Below are positions 9,863 to 19,248 of a stretch of 64,000 nucleotides of DNA, piece after piece; the stretch's first letter is position 1, and every line of letters begins with the position of its first letter. The notes under the pieces are model-generated. The model did no database searches, was not told where the DNA came from, and saw only the letters and a list, made by a program, of their open reading frames with translations. Source of the stretch: Erythrobacter sp. BLCC-B19 (lineage in GTDB: Bacteria; Pseudomonadota; Alphaproteobacteria; Sphingomonadales; Sphingomonadaceae); contig NZ_CP117516.1 of the NCBI RefSeq assembly GCF_028621955.1, positions 2,812,001 through 2,876,000 on the forward strand, read 5' to 3'. Made by a program: the position numbers and the translations under genes.

Positions 9863-10632
9863 CTCCGCCAGAACCGGGCCTTGAGCCGGGGGCTATCCAT
9901 CAGGGCGTCGAGCGTCTCGCACGACATCACGGGGACATTGCCCCCGATATAGTTGATTTCACGTAAAGGTTGTTCGCCGGTGAGGCCCAGCATCGGGGCA
10001 AGGCCGGTGCCGAATACCAGCAGTCGCGCGGGCGCTACCAGGCCGATGTGATGCGCAGTGACGGCATCCATGCCGCCCGCCGCAAGGCTCGGCAGATCGG
10101 CCATCGGCGTGTGGCAGGGCAGGGCCGAGGCGATATAGGTCGCGCTGTCATCCAGCCCCATCGCCGCAAGGATGTTGCCCAGCAAGCGCCCCTGCGGCCC
10201 GCTCAGCAGCTGATCGCGATCATCGGCTTCGGGGTGGGGCACCAGCACCATCAGCGCGGCGCCTGCGCGCCCGCGCGCAGCGATGCGCGGAAAGGCGCCG
10301 GTGGTGCCCAGTGCCGGTGCGCTCAGCCACCAGTCGTGGAAGGCGGCGCAATCGGACGGGGGCGATTCGCCGAGCAGATCGCGGCGGTGGGTCTGCGGGG
10401 CAGGGGCGGGCGGGGCCAGCCTTGCGCCCTGCCGGAGCCCTGCCACCGGCGGCTCGCCCTGTGCATGGCCTGCGGGCCGAGCAGCCGCTGCACCCTCGCC
10501 TGCGCCGTGAAGGTCAGGGTCAGCCAACCACGCCGTAGCGTCATCGACAAAGTCGCAGTCCACCCCCGCCGCCTGCCACCAGGCAAGCGCCGCATCGAAT
10601 TCACGCGCAAGGGTGAGGTCGGGCCGGGTCAT
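9835..10632 (-). CDS. Uracil-DNA glycosylase superfamily protein, degenerate
   Basis: A 265-aa protein whose C-terminal two thirds align with family 4/5 uracil-DNA glycosylases: the LLGNILAAMGLDDSATYIASA block, VAPARLLVFGTGLAPMLG and a C-terminal SPRLKARFWRRW. The usual GEAPG water-activating motif is replaced by VPHPEADD. The HPS-type motif expected before the last helix is missing (VMSCETLDALMDSP instead), and there is no N-terminal Fe-S cysteine pair. The N-terminal ~90 residues are Ala/Pro rich and look disordered. It probably no longer excises uracil in the standard way. First gene of a minus-strand set with the transglycosylase and moaB. Confidence 0.7.
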   Translation of the reverse strand: MTRPDLTLAREFDAALAWWQAAGVDCDFVDDATAWLADPDLHGAGEGAAAARPAGHAQGEPPVAGLRQGARLAPPAPAPQTHRRDLLGESPPSDCAAFHDWWLSAPALGTTGAFPRIAARGRAGAALMVLVPHPEADDRDQLLSGPQGRLLGNILAAMGLDDSATYIASALPCHTPMADLPSLAAGGMDAVTAHHIGLVAPARLLVFGTGLAPMLGLTGEQPLREINYIGGNVPVMSCETLDALMDSPRLKARFWRRWMEWSATI

Positions 10633-10759
10633 CAGGGGGTCATGCTATCCAACGCGGGTCTTGACTGTCCCCGCGCTGGTTAGCAAGTGGACGGGCAAGC
10701 CATATCGTCAGGCTGTGCGGAGCGCGCGGCCAAACCCAACAAGGATCAGGAAAGCTTCG

Positions 10760-12406
10760 ATGAGCGAACGTGAATCAATGCCCTGCGACGTCGTGATCGT
10801 CGGTGGCGGGCCGGCCGGGCTTTCCGCAGCGATCAAGCTGAAGCAGATCAAGGCCGATCTTGAAGTGATCGTGCTGGAAAAGGGCTCCGAGATCGGGGCG
10901 CATATCCTCTCGGGCGCGGTGGTCGATCCCAAGGCGCTGAGCGAGCTCTTCCCCGAGTGGCGCGAGATGGGCTGCCCCATGGCCGAGACCCCGGTGACCG
11001 ACAACTGGCACTGGGTGCTCTCCAAGACCGGCAAGACCTCGATGCCGCACGCGATCATGCCGCCGCTGATGAGCAACCACGGCTGCTACACCGGCAGCCT
11101 CGGCAACCTCACCCGCTGGCTCGCCGAACAGGCCGAGGGGCTGGGCGTGATGGTGTTCCCCGGCTTCCCGGCCGCCGAAGTGATGATCGATGAAAACGGC
11201 GCGGTCGCGGGCGTGATCACGCAGGACATGGGCGTTGCCGCCGATGGCAGCCACAAGGGCGATTACCAGCCCGGCATGGAGATCCACGCCAAGTACACCC
11301 TGTTTGCCGAAGGCGCGCGCGGGCATCTGACCAAGCGCATGAAGGCGATGTTCGATCTTGAGGCGAACTGTCAGCCGCAGGTCTATGGCCTCGGCATCAA
11401 GGAGCTGTGGGACATCGATCCCAAGAAGCACAAGCCCGGCCGCGTGATCCACACCCAGGGCTGGCCGCTGACCGAAAGCGACAGCTGGGGCGGGGGCTTC
11501 CTCTACCATCAGGCGAACGGGCAGGTCGCGCTCGGCTTCGTAACCGCGCTCGATTACAAGAACCCCTGGGTCTCGCCCTATCAGGAATTCCAGCGCTGGA
11601 AGAACCACCCGGCGATCCGCGAATATCTCGAAGGCGGCAAGCGCGTGTCCTATGGCGCGCGGGCGATCAACGAGGGCGGCTGGCAGTCGGTGCCCAAGCT
11701 CGCCTTCCCGGGCGGCGCGCTGATCGGCTGCGCGGCGGGCTTTGTGAACGTGCCGCGCATCAAGGGCAGCCACACCGCGATGAAGAGCGGGATGCTGGCG
11801 GCCGAAAGCATCGCGGCGGCGATTGCGGCGGGTCACGAGAAGACCGAGCTGGCCGATTACGATGCGGCAGTGCGCTCCAGCTGGATCGCGACCGAACTGA
11901 AGCTCGTTCAGAACGCCCAGCCCGCCGTCGCCAAGTATGGCGGCGACATCGGCACCGCGCTGGCGGGCATCGACATGTGGATGCGCACCCTGAAGATCGG
12001 CCTGCCCATCAGCATGAAGCACAAGCCGGACTACACCTACACCGGCCGCGCTGACCTGTATCCCAAGATCGACTACCCCAAGCCCGACGGCGTCATCACC
12101 TTCGACCGCCTCACCAACGTCGCCTACAGCTACACCAACCATGCCGAGGACCAGCCGGTTCACCTGCAGGTGAGCGACATCGGCTTGCAGAAGGCGAGCG
12201 AGCTGGAAGTGTTCGGCGGCCCCTCGGCGCGTTATTGCCCGGCGGGGGTCTATGAATGGCTTCAGGAGGCCGACGGCAGCCCGAAGTTCCAGATCAACTC
12301 GCAGAACTGCGTCCACTGCAAGACCTGCGACATCAAGGACCCCAACCAGAACATCAACTGGGTGACGCCGGAAGGCGGCGGCGGGCCGAACTATCCGAAT
12401 ATGTGA
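10760..12406 (+). CDS. Electron transfer flavoprotein-ubiquinone oxidoreductase
   Basis: ETF-QO, a 548-aa membrane-associated enzyme that passes electrons from reduced ETF (from acyl-CoA and amino-acid dehydrogenases) to ubiquinone. Seen: FAD-binding GGGPAGLSAAI near residue 15, GAHILSGAVVDPKAL, and the C-terminal [4Fe-4S] cysteines at about residues 493 (CPAGVYEW), 517, 520 and 523 (C-VH-C-KT-C). The reading frame is open from 10613, but homology starts at 10760, where ATG follows an AGGA-like site. Divergent from the UDG-like gene. Usually encoded in bacteria that oxidise fatty acids; etfAB are not in this window. Confidence 0.95.
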   Translation: MSERESMPCDVVIVGGGPAGLSAAIKLKQIKADLEVIVLEKGSEIGAHILSGAVVDPKALSELFPEWREMGCPMAETPVTDNWHWVLSKTGKTSMPHAIMPPLMSNHGCYTGSLGNLTRWLAEQAEGLGVMVFPGFPAAEVMIDENGAVAGVITQDMGVAADGSHKGDYQPGMEIHAKYTLFAEGARGHLTKRMKAMFDLEANCQPQVYGLGIKELWDIDPKKHKPGRVIHTQGWPLTESDSWGGGFLYHQANGQVALGFVTALDYKNPWVSPYQEFQRWKNHPAIREYLEGGKRVSYGARAINEGGWQSVPKLAFPGGALIGCAAGFVNVPRIKGSHTAMKSGMLAAESIAAAIAAGHEKTELADYDAAVRSSWIATELKLVQNAQPAVAKYGGDIGTALAGIDMWMRTLKIGLPISMKHKPDYTYTGRADLYPKIDYPKPDGVITFDRLTNVAYSYTNHAEDQPVHLQVSDIGLQKASELEVFGGPSARYCPAGVYEWLQEADGSPKFQINSQNCVHCKTCDIKDPNQNINWVTPEGGGGPNYPNM

Positions 12407-12420
12407 TGCGCCCTCGTTTT

Positions 12421-12537
12421 CTTCGTCATTGCGACCCCGGACTTGATCCGGGGGAAGCAATCCATGGAACAGCTGCAAATCAGCGGATCGAAGGTCATGG
12501 ATTGCCGCGTCGCCTGCGGCGCCTCGCAATGACGAAG
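12421..12537. repeat. Nested palindromic interspersed repeat
   Basis: A 117-base element with perfect 14-bp terminal inverted repeats (CTTCGTCATTGCGA at 12421-12434, complement at 12524-12537). A second inner 10-bp inverted pair is present (GCAATCCATG at 12457-12466, CATGGATTGC at 12496-12505). The whole can fold into a long hairpin. Sequences of this kind are common between genes in sphingomonads. It sits between the ETF-QO stop and the next gene and may act as a 3' mRNA stem. The next gene's start codon lies in the right arm. Confidence 0.8.
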
Positions 12538-12915
12538 AACGGAAAATTGGTTCTGCCCACGATCACTTACGCAAAGACCATCGTCGCGTTGGTCGCAGCG
12601 ACGGCGCTGGGGGTTTGCGCCCCTGCTAAAGCTCACCAACCGGTGGTCTCCGAAGATCAGGCTTGCGAGCGGGTGATGTCTGTGCTGGCCGCCAATAAGA
12701 CCTACCGTGCAGAGCAGATGGCAGGCTGCGACGGCGGTGTTAGTGACGAGTTTCCCGGCCATTACGTCCTGCGCGTCAATGCCTACTGCCGCGATCCGCA
12801 AGGCTGTGGCAGCGTGTTGCTCGGCTGGTATGCGGTCGAGGCGGCGAGCGGGGCTGTGCACGATTGGGATGTCGGCGAATGGCGGATCGGCGCAAGGATC
12901 GACCGGGATAGATGA
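12529..12915 (+). CDS. Small secreted protein of unknown function
   Basis: About 128 aa. An N-terminal hydrophobic segment (TIVALVAATALGVCAPAKA) looks like a signal peptide, followed by a small domain with four or five cysteines (ACERV, AGCDGG, AYCRDPQGCGS), plausibly disulphide-bonded in the periplasm. I do not recognise a family. The first ATG is at 12529 in the arm of the upstream repeat; a TTG at 12547 is a possible alternative. The frame is open further upstream, but only through the repeat and the shifted end of the ETF-QO gene. It overlaps the ispE start by 4 bases, which supports it being a real gene. Confidence 0.6.
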   Translation: MTKNGKLVLPTITYAKTIVALVAATALGVCAPAKAHQPVVSEDQACERVMSVLAANKTYRAEQMAGCDGGVSDEFPGHYVLRVNAYCRDPQGCGSVLLGWYAVEAASGAVHDWDVGEWRIGARIDRDR

Positions 12916-13724
12916 TGCGCGAAACCGCCTCGGAAATTGGATACGCCAAGATCAACCTCGCGCTGCACGTCCGCAGGCGGCGGGAGGACGGGTATCACGA
13001 GCTTGAGACCCTGTTCGCCTTCGTCGATGCGGGCGATGTGCTGACGGCGACACCCGCCGCGCAGGACAGCGTCACCACGCTGGGCGAGTTTGCTGGGGTG
13101 CTCGATAATCCCTTCGACAACCTCGTCGCCCGCGCGCTCAATGCCCTCCCGCGCCCGCGAGGCCTCGCGATGACGCTGGAGAAGAACCTCCCCGTTGCGG
13201 CTGGTCTTGGCGGTGGGTCGGCGGATGCGGGGGCGGTGTTTCGCATGGTCCAGGCATTGCACGGCCTGCCGGAGGACTGGCAGGCGCGCGCGGCGAAGCT
13301 CGGCGCGGATGTGCCCGCCTGCGTGCTCAGCCGCACCCATATCGGCCTCGGCACCGGCACCGAGCAGGTGGACGTCGAGGATGACCTCGCCGGAACCCCC
13401 GTCCTGCTGGTCAATCCGAGAGTGCCGCTTGCGACAGGCCCGGTGTTCAAGGCGTGGGACAGGGAGGATCGCGGCGCGTTGCCTGAAGGCTGCGCCAGCC
13501 GGATCGCGCGGGAAGGGCGCAACGACCTCGAAGCCCCGGCCATTTCGCTCTGCCCCGTAATCGCCGAGGTGCTGGCGGCCCTCCAGACGACGAACCCGTG
13601 GCTCGCCCGAATGTCCGGCTCGGGCGCGACCTGCTTTGCGCTCTATGACACGCCCGAGGCCCGCGATGCGGCGGCGGCTGCCATGCCGGAGGAGTGGTGG
13701 ACCATGGCGGGGCGGCTGCGGTGA
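12912..13724 (+). CDS. ispE: 4-diphosphocytidyl-2-C-methyl-D-erythritol kinase
   Basis: GHMP kinase of the MEP isoprenoid pathway; phosphorylates the 2-hydroxyl of CDP-methylerythritol. Seen: YAKINLALHVRRRREDGYHEL at the N terminus, the glycine-rich ATP motif PVAAGLGGGSADAGA near residue 95, and the C-terminal MSGSGATCFALY motif 3. Length 270 aa is normal. The start is ATGATG at 12912 or 12915, overlapping the end of the preceding small gene. A later isoprenoid gene, ispA, is in the same window at 59.7 kb but is not linked. Confidence 0.95.
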   Translation: MMRETASEIGYAKINLALHVRRRREDGYHELETLFAFVDAGDVLTATPAAQDSVTTLGEFAGVLDNPFDNLVARALNALPRPRGLAMTLEKNLPVAAGLGGGSADAGAVFRMVQALHGLPEDWQARAAKLGADVPACVLSRTHIGLGTGTEQVDVEDDLAGTPVLLVNPRVPLATGPVFKAWDREDRGALPEGCASRIAREGRNDLEAPAISLCPVIAEVLAALQTTNPWLARMSGSGATCFALYDTPEARDAAAAAMPEEWWTMAGRLR

Positions 13725-13736
13725 TCTCTCCCACAT

Positions 13737-13831
13737 CCGTTCGCCCTGCGCTTGTCGAAGGGCCGTCCTTCCTTGAAAACCAGCGCCTTCGCAAAGGCAG
13801 TGCGGTGCTTCGACAAGCTCAGCACGAACGG
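13737..13831. repeat. Imperfect inverted interspersed repeat
   Basis: Left arm CCGTTCGCCCTGCGCTTGTC (from 13737) and right arm ending AGCTCAGCACGAACGG (13804-13831) are inverted copies with about four mismatches, separated by about 40 bases. The right arm matches a motif widely dispersed in sphingomonad genomes (recalled, not searched). It lies between ispE and the amidohydrolase gene and creates an artificial upstream extension of the latter's reading frame. Confidence 0.7.
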
Positions 13832-13841
13832 GTTCTGGAAA

Positions 13842-14558
13842 ATGAGTGAAGCCTTCCGCCAGCTTGGGGTGCCCGCCCCCGGCGGGATCGTCTGCACCGC
13901 CGACCATGCCTCGAACCATGTGCCCGAGGACATCCCCCTCGGCATCCCCGAACACCTGCTCCACGAGCACATCGCCCTCGACATCGGCACCGAGGCCATA
14001 GCCGAATTGCTGGCGAGGGATCACGCCATCCCCGCCCATATCGCCGCCGTCAGCCGCCTCGTGTGCGACCTCAACCGCGAGGAGAGCGCCCCCGGCCTCA
14101 TACCGCCGGAGAGCGATGGGCACCCCATACCCGGTAATTTCGGCGCCGACAGGGAAGCGCGCCTCGCCCGCTTCCACCGCCCCTACCACACCGCGCTCGA
14201 GCAATGGCTGGGGCAGGCCGCACCGGCGCTGATCCTTTCGCTCCACTCCTTCACCCCGCGCTTGGCGACTTCCGAGGCCGCGCGGCCGTGGCAGGTGGGG
14301 GTGCTCTACAATCAGGATGATCGCGCCGCGCGCATCGCTATACCGCTGCTCGAAGCCGAGGGGCTGAATGTCGGCGACAACCTCCCCTATTCGGGGCGCG
14401 ATCTCAATTACACCATGAACCGCCATGCCGAAGCCGAGGGTCGTCCTTATCTCGGCGTGGAATTGCGGCAAGACCTGACGCAGACCGCCGAAGATCACAC
14501 CCGCTGGGCCGCGCTCTTGGCAAAAATTGCGCAAAGGGTTGCGTCGGAGCTTCGCTAA
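13842..14558 (+). CDS. N-formylglutamate amidohydrolase family protein
   Basis: A 238-aa member of the FGase family, which hydrolyses N-formyl-L-glutamate or related N-acyl compounds with a metal. Seen: [15 protein letters not shown] near the N terminus with likely metal-binding His, [23 protein letters not shown], and [11 protein letters not shown] near the end. The ATG at 13842 is chosen because homology begins at its second block and the frame upstream runs only through the interspersed repeat. No histidine-degradation (hut) genes are nearby, so the physiological substrate is open. Confidence 0.85.
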   Translation: MSEAFRQLGVPAPGGIVCTADHASNHVPEDIPLGIPEHLLHEHIALDIGTEAIAELLARDHAIPAHIAAVSRLVCDLNREESAPGLIPPESDGHPIPGNFGADREARLARFHRPYHTALEQWLGQAAPALILSLHSFTPRLATSEAARPWQVGVLYNQDDRAARIAIPLLEAEGLNVGDNLPYSGRDLNYTMNRHAEAEGRPYLGVELRQDLTQTAEDHTRWAALLAKIAQRVASELR

Positions 14559-14599
14559 AGGCAAGGGCGTGTCGTAAATTGCCGCCAACGGGAAATCTT

Positions 14600-16321
14600 A
14601 TGTCGCAGAAGTTTGACAAGTCGAAGCTCCCCAGCCGCCACGTCTCGGTCGGCCCGGAGCGCGCGCCGCATCGCTCCTACTACTACGCGATGGGCATGAC
14701 CGAGGAAGAGATCGCCGCGCCCTTCGTCGGCGTGGTCAGTGCAGGCAATGATTCCGCACCCTGCAACACCACCCTCAACGCTCAGGCCGATGTCTGCCGC
14801 GAGGGCGTGATCGCCGGCGGCGGCACCCCGCGGCGGTTCAACACCATCACCGTCACCGACGGCATCGCGATGGGCCACCAGGGGATGAAGTCCTCGCTGA
14901 TCAGCCGCGAGGTGATTGCCGATTCCATCGAGCTTTCGATGCGCGGGCACTGCTATGACGCGCTCGTCGGGTTCGCGGGCTGCGACAAGAGCCTGCCGGG
15001 CATGATGATGGCGATGCTGCGGCTCAACGTGCCGTCGATCTTCGTCTATGGCGGCTCGATCCTGCCGGGGAGCTATGACGGCAAGGATGTGACGGTAAAG
15101 GACGTGTTCGAGGCGGTGGGGCAATATGCCGCGGGGAACTGCCCGCTCAAGGATCTGATCGCGCTCGAAAAGGTGGCCTGTCCGGGGCATGGCGCCTGCG
15201 GTGGCCAGTACACCGCCAACACCATGGCCTGCGTGGGCGAGGCGATCGGGCTGTCCCTGCCCAACAGCAACATGGTGCCCGCGCCCTATCAGAACCGCGC
15301 CGAAATCGCGACGGCGGCAGGCAAGCAGGTGATGGAACTGCTCGCGATGAACTTGAGGCCGCGTGACATTTGTACCCGCGAAGCCTTTGAAAATGCAGCG
15401 CGTGTTGTCGCTGCGACCGGGGGCTCGACCAATGCGGGGCTGCACCTGCCTGCGATGGCGAGCGAGGCGGGTATCGCCTTCGACCTGTTCGATGTCGCGG
15501 AGATCTTCAAGACCACCCCCTACATCGCCGATCTGCAACCCGGCGGGCGTTACGTCGCCAAGGATATGTACGACGCGGGCGGCGTCTATATGCTGATGAA
15601 GACGATGCTCGAAAACGGCCTCCTCCACGGCGATTGCATGACCGTGACGGGCAAGACCTTGGCCGAGAACATCGATCAGGTCACCTGGAACCCCGACCAG
15701 AAGGTGATCTACGACGTAAAGACCCCGCTCAGCCCCACCGGCGGCGTGGTTGGCCTCAAGGGCAGCCTTGCGCCCGACGGGGCCATCGTGAAGGTCGCCG
15801 GGATGGCGCGGCTTCAGTTCACCGGCCCTGCGCAGGTGTTCGATTGCGAGGAGGATTGCTTTGCCGCGGTCGAAGCGCGGCAGATCAAGGAAGGCGCGGT
15901 GATCGTGATCCGCTACGAAGGCCCGAAGGGCGGTCCCGGAATGCGCGAGATGCTCTCGACCACCGCCGCGCTCTACGGGCAAGGCATGGGCGAGAAGGTT
16001 GCGCTGATCACCGACGGGCGTTTCTCGGGCGCGACCCGCGGCTTCTGCATCGGCCATGTCGGCCCGGAAGCCGCAGACGGCGGCCCGATTGCGCTGGTCG
16101 AGGATGGCGACATCATTTCGATCGATGCGGTGGCGGGCACGATCGACCTCGACGTTCCCGAAGACGTGCTGGCCGCCCGCCGCGCCAAGTGGCAGCCGCG
16201 AACCAATGATTACCAGTCAGGCGCGCTGTGGCGTTACAGTCAGGTCGTTGGCAAGGCCCGCTATGGCGCGCTCACCCATCCGGGAGCCAAGGCGGAAACC
16301 CATGTCTTTGCGGATATTTAA
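14600..16321 (+). CDS. ilvD: Dihydroxy-acid dehydratase
   Basis: Fe-S dehydratase making 2-keto acids in valine and isoleucine synthesis; 573 aa. Seen: [20 protein letters not shown] at the N terminus, [15 protein letters not shown] and [15 protein letters not shown] with cluster cysteines, the [16 protein letters not shown] block and a C-terminal [14 protein letters not shown]. The start is ATG at 14600; an in-frame extension to 14579 lacks conservation. It acts after ilvC and ilvB/ilvN, which lie at 48-52 kb. The downstream lipoprotein gene starts inside its last 20 bases. Confidence 0.96.
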   Translation: MSQKFDKSKLPSRHVSVGPERAPHRSYYYAMGMTEEEIAAPFVGVVSAGNDSAPCNTTLNAQADVCREGVIAGGGTPRRFNTITVTDGIAMGHQGMKSSLISREVIADSIELSMRGHCYDALVGFAGCDKSLPGMMMAMLRLNVPSIFVYGGSILPGSYDGKDVTVKDVFEAVGQYAAGNCPLKDLIALEKVACPGHGACGGQYTANTMACVGEAIGLSLPNSNMVPAPYQNRAEIATAAGKQVMELLAMNLRPRDICTREAFENAARVVAATGGSTNAGLHLPAMASEAGIAFDLFDVAEIFKTTPYIADLQPGGRYVAKDMYDAGGVYMLMKTMLENGLLHGDCMTVTGKTLAENIDQVTWNPDQKVIYDVKTPLSPTGGVVGLKGSLAPDGAIVKVAGMARLQFTGPAQVFDCEEDCFAAVEARQIKEGAVIVIRYEGPKGGPGMREMLSTTAALYGQGMGEKVALITDGRFSGATRGFCIGHVGPEAADGGPIALVEDGDIISIDAVAGTIDLDVPEDVLAARRAKWQPRTNDYQSGALWRYSQVVGKARYGALTHPGAKAETHVFADI

Positions 16322-16655
16322 CGCCCTTGGACTGACGGTTCTGCTGGCGGCCTGCGGGGCCGGGGAGAGCCCGCCGCCTCCCGGCGACGAGGTCGAATGT
16401 GCGCTGGGCGCGGGGGCTGCGTTCTCGCCGGTCTGCACCCTCGAAGTGGTGGCGGGCGGGGGCGAGATCGTCCTCCACCACCCCGATGGCGGGTTTCGTC
16501 GCCTGGCGCGCGATCCTGCTACCGGAACGCTCACCCCGCGTGACGGGGCCGATCCGCTGGTTATCGAAGCGGACGATGAGGGCGCGCTTGCCTTTGCCAT
16601 CGGGGCGGATCGCTATCGCATCCCCCGCAGGCTGCTGGCCCCGCCGCCGCAGTGA
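16302..16655 (+). CDS. Small lipoprotein of unknown function
   Basis: About 117 aa. An N-terminal signal with lipobox LLAACG places the acylated Cys near residue 19. The mature part is Gly/Pro rich at first ([18 protein letters not shown]), then a compact domain with [14 protein letters not shown] and [12 protein letters not shown] do not recognise a family. It overlaps the end of ilvD by 20 bases, and its stop overlaps the GTG start of the next gene (GTGA), so it is likely read from the ilvD transcript. Existence is supported by the clear lipobox and tight packing. Confidence 0.72.
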   Translation: MSLRIFNALGLTVLLAACGAGESPPPPGDEVECALGAGAAFSPVCTLEVVAGGGEIVLHHPDGGFRRLARDPATGTLTPRDGADPLVIEADDEGALAFAIGADRYRIPRRLLAPPPQ

Positions 16656-18043
16656 CAAGCGCGCAGGTTCTCACCGCCGCGCAGATGCGCGCTGCCGAAC
16701 AGGCACTGTTCGATGCAGGAGTGAGCGTCAGCGCATTGATGGAGATTGCCGCTGGTGGCGCTGCCGAGTGGGTGCGCCGGGTCGCGGCGGGCCGGGCGGT
16801 GACGGTGCTGTGCGGCCCCGGCAACAATGGCGGCGATGGCTATGTTATCGCACGGCTTTTGCGAGAGGCGGGCAATGCGGTCAGCGTCATCGCACCGCTA
16901 GATTCGACCACCGATGCCGCGCGTGAGGCCCGCGCGCGCTGGAACGGGCCGGTCGCAACGGCAGGCGGTGGCGCTGCGGGTGATGTCTTCGTCGATTGCC
17001 TGTTCGGATCGGGCCTGTCGCGCCCCTTGGTCCCCGAACACGCGCTGATGCTGCGCGATCTGGCCGCGCGGCACCGTTACCGCGTGGCGGTTGATCTGCC
17101 CTCGGGGATCGCCACGGATAGCGGCGCCTTGCTGAATGATCGGCTCCCGGCCTATGATCTGACGCTTGCGCTGGGGGCGTGGAAGCTGGCGCATTGGAGC
17201 CTGCCGGGCCGCGCGCTGATGGGGCAGATGCGGTGTGTGCCGATCGGGATCGGGGCGGTCGAAGGTGCGGCGCAGCTGGTGGAGCGACCCTCCATTCCCG
17301 CCCCAGCGCGCGACAGCCACAAGTATCGCCGCGGGCTGCTCGGGATCGTCGCGGGCGCCATGCCCGGCGCGAGCCTCTTGGCGGCGAGCGCGGCGCAGGG
17401 GGCAGGGGCAGGCTATGTCCGGCTCTTGGCTGAGGCCGCCGACCCGCGCACCCCGCCCGATGTGGTGAGCGATACCGCGCCGCTCGAACAGGCGCTCGCC
17501 GATCCGCGGATGGCGGCGGTGCTGGTCGGGCCGGGGCTGGGGCGCGATGCGGCGGCGGCCATGCGGCTGACGGCTGCGCTTGCGGCCAGCCGGGCGCTGG
17601 TGGTTGATGCCGACGCCCTGATGCTGCTCGGGCCGGCGATGCTGCGGCAGGGTCAGCCACTCCTTGCCACCCCGCATGATGGCGAGCTTGCGGCGCTGTG
17701 CCGCAGCTTTGGCGTGATTGCGGAAGGGCGGCGCGCCCGAGCCCTGGCGCTGGCCCGGACAAGCGGGATGATGGTGCTGGCCAAGGGGCCGGACAGCTGC
17801 GTGGCTTCGCCCGATGGCCGCCTCGCGCTGGCACCGCCTGCATCCAGCTGGCTTTCAGTGGCCGGAACCGGGGACGTGCTGGCGGGGATCGCCGCAAGCC
17901 GCATGGCGACCGGAGACGATCCTTTCACCGCGGCCTGCGCTGCGCTGTGGCTTCATGGAGAGGCCGCAAGGCGCGCAGGGGCGGCGTTCAGCCCGACGCA
18001 GCTTGCCCAAAGGGTGCCAGAGGCGCTAGCGGCCTGCGGGTGA
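16652..18043 (+). CDS. nnrD: Bifunctional NAD(P)H-hydrate epimerase/dehydratase
   Basis: Metabolite-repair enzyme converting damaged NAD(P)HX back to NAD(P)H. The N-terminal YjeF_N domain (epimerase, about residues 1-205) shows GPGNNGGDGYVIARLL near residue 52; the C-terminal ribokinase-like dehydratase domain carries VGPGLGRD, ATPHDGELAAL and the GTGDVLAG motif near the end. Length (463 aa) fits the fused NnrE-NnrD form. The start is GTG at 16652, overlapping the preceding stop. Its own stop overlaps the next GTG, so three genes are translationally chained. Confidence 0.93.
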   Translation: MTSAQVLTAAQMRAAEQALFDAGVSVSALMEIAAGGAAEWVRRVAAGRAVTVLCGPGNNGGDGYVIARLLREAGNAVSVIAPLDSTTDAAREARARWNGPVATAGGGAAGDVFVDCLFGSGLSRPLVPEHALMLRDLAARHRYRVAVDLPSGIATDSGALLNDRLPAYDLTLALGAWKLAHWSLPGRALMGQMRCVPIGIGAVEGAAQLVERPSIPAPARDSHKYRRGLLGIVAGAMPGASLLAASAAQGAGAGYVRLLAEAADPRTPPDVVSDTAPLEQALADPRMAAVLVGPGLGRDAAAAMRLTAALAASRALVVDADALMLLGPAMLRQGQPLLATPHDGELAALCRSFGVIAEGRRARALALARTSGMMVLAKGPDSCVASPDGRLALAPPASSWLSVAGTGDVLAGIAASRMATGDDPFTAACAALWLHGEAARRAGAAFSPTQLAQRVPEALAACG

Positions 18044-19248
18044 GCAATTCCGAAATCATCATTCGCCTCGCCGCCAAGGGCGACGGCGTGACCCCCTCGG
18101 GCCGCCATGTGGCAGGGGCAGTGCCCGGTGATCAGGTGGATGCCGCGGGCGTAATCACGCCCGGCCCGCATCACCAGACGCCGCCGTGTCGTCACTTCGC
18201 AACCTGTGGCGGATGTCAGCTGCAACACGCTGATGATGAGGTGCTTTCTGACTTCGTGCGGGACCGGGTGGTCAATGCCGCGCGCGGGCAGGGGCTTGAA
18301 CCGGACGAGCTGCTCCCCGTCCACCTTTCGCCCCCGCACACCCGTCGCCGCGCCGGGCTGCACGCCCTGCGCACGGCGCGGGGCGCGGTGCTCGGCTACC
18401 GCGAGGGCGGTTCGCACAAGGTGGTCGATCTGGCCGAGTGCCCGGTGCTCCACCCTGATCTTGCCGCGCTGATTGCGCCGCTGCGCCAGTTTGTCGCCGC
18501 CCACGGCCCCAAGGGGATGGTGGGGATCGACCTCACGCGCGCCGATCAGGGGGTTGAGGTGGGGCTGTCGCACTTCCCGCTCGAGGGGCTCGGCCCGACC
18601 GAGGCGGCGCTCGATTTTGCGCGCGACCATCAGCTTGCCCGGCTTGCGATCGATCAGGGCTACGCGCCTGAGACGGTGTGGGAGCCGGAGCCGGTCACGG
18701 TGACGCTGTCGGGCGTGCCGGTCGGCCTGCCGCCGGGCGCTTTCCTTCAGGCAACCGATGATGCGCAGGAACAGATGGTCGCCGATGCGCGGGCCTGGCT
18801 GGGCGAGGCGCGGGTCGTGGCCGATCTGTTTGCGGGCCTTGGCACTTTTGCCTTCGGGTTGAGAGCCAAGGACGATGGTGCTCGCAAGGTGCTCGCGGTC
18901 GAGGCCGAGCGTGCGGCGCATCTCGCCTGCAAGACCGCAGGCGCGCGCGCCGGGGGGCAGGTTCTTGCCTTGCACCGCGATCTGTTTCGCAGCCCTTTGC
19001 AGCCGGACGAGTTGAACCGTTTCGACGCGGTCGTGCTCGATCCGCCGCGGGCCGGAGCGCGGGCGCAAGTCGCGGAAATCGCCCGGAGTACCCTCAGCCG
19101 GGTGGTCTATGTCAGCTGCAACCCCTCAAGCTGGGCCCGCGATGCGGCGGTGCTGGGCGAGGCGGGCTTCCGGCTGACGCGGCTGCGGCCGGTCGGCCAG
19201 TTCCGCTGGTCGACCCATGTCGAGCTGGTGAGCCTGTTCGAGCGCTAG
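18040..19248 (+). CDS. RumA/RlmD-type RNA m5U methyltransferase
   Basis: SAM-dependent uracil-5 methyltransferase of the TrmA/RlmC/RlmD family, acting on rRNA or tRNA. Seen: an Fe-S motif with Cys50, Cys56, Cys59 (C-x5-C-x2-C) and a likely fourth cysteine in LAECPVL; SAM-binding ADLFAGLGTFAFGL; DPPRAGARAQV; and the catalytic cysteine in VVYVSCNPSSWARD. 402 aa, somewhat shorter than E. coli RlmD because the TRAM domain is reduced. The start is GTG at 18040, overlapping the preceding stop. Which uridine it modifies cannot be told from sequence. Confidence 0.88.
   Translation: MSNSEIIIRLAAKGDGVTPSGRHVAGAVPGDQVDAAGVITPGPHHQTPPCRHFATCGGCQLQHADDEVLSDFVRDRVVNAARGQGLEPDELLPVHLSPPHTRRRAGLHALRTARGAVLGYREGGSHKVVDLAECPVLHPDLAALIAPLRQFVAAHGPKGMVGIDLTRADQGVEVGLSHFPLEGLGPTEAALDFARDHQLARLAIDQGYAPETVWEPEPVTVTLSGVPVGLPPGAFLQATDDAQEQMVADARAWLGEARVVADLFAGLGTFAFGLRAKDDGARKVLAVEAERAAHLACKTAGARAGGQVLALHRDLFRSPLQPDELNRFDAVVLDPPRAGARAQVAEIARSTLSRVVYVSCNPSSWARDAAVLGEAGFRLTRLRPVGQFRWSTHVELVSLFER

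Noticed and set aside
8036..9952. 638-codon plus-strand open frame opposite the lytic transglycosylase
   Set aside because: The minus strand encodes a clear Slt70 domain with signal peptide; the plus frame has no recognisable domain.
12256..12528. Upstream extension of the small secreted protein
   Set aside because: It runs through the shifted end of ETF-QO and the palindromic repeat; the signal peptide begins only after 12529.
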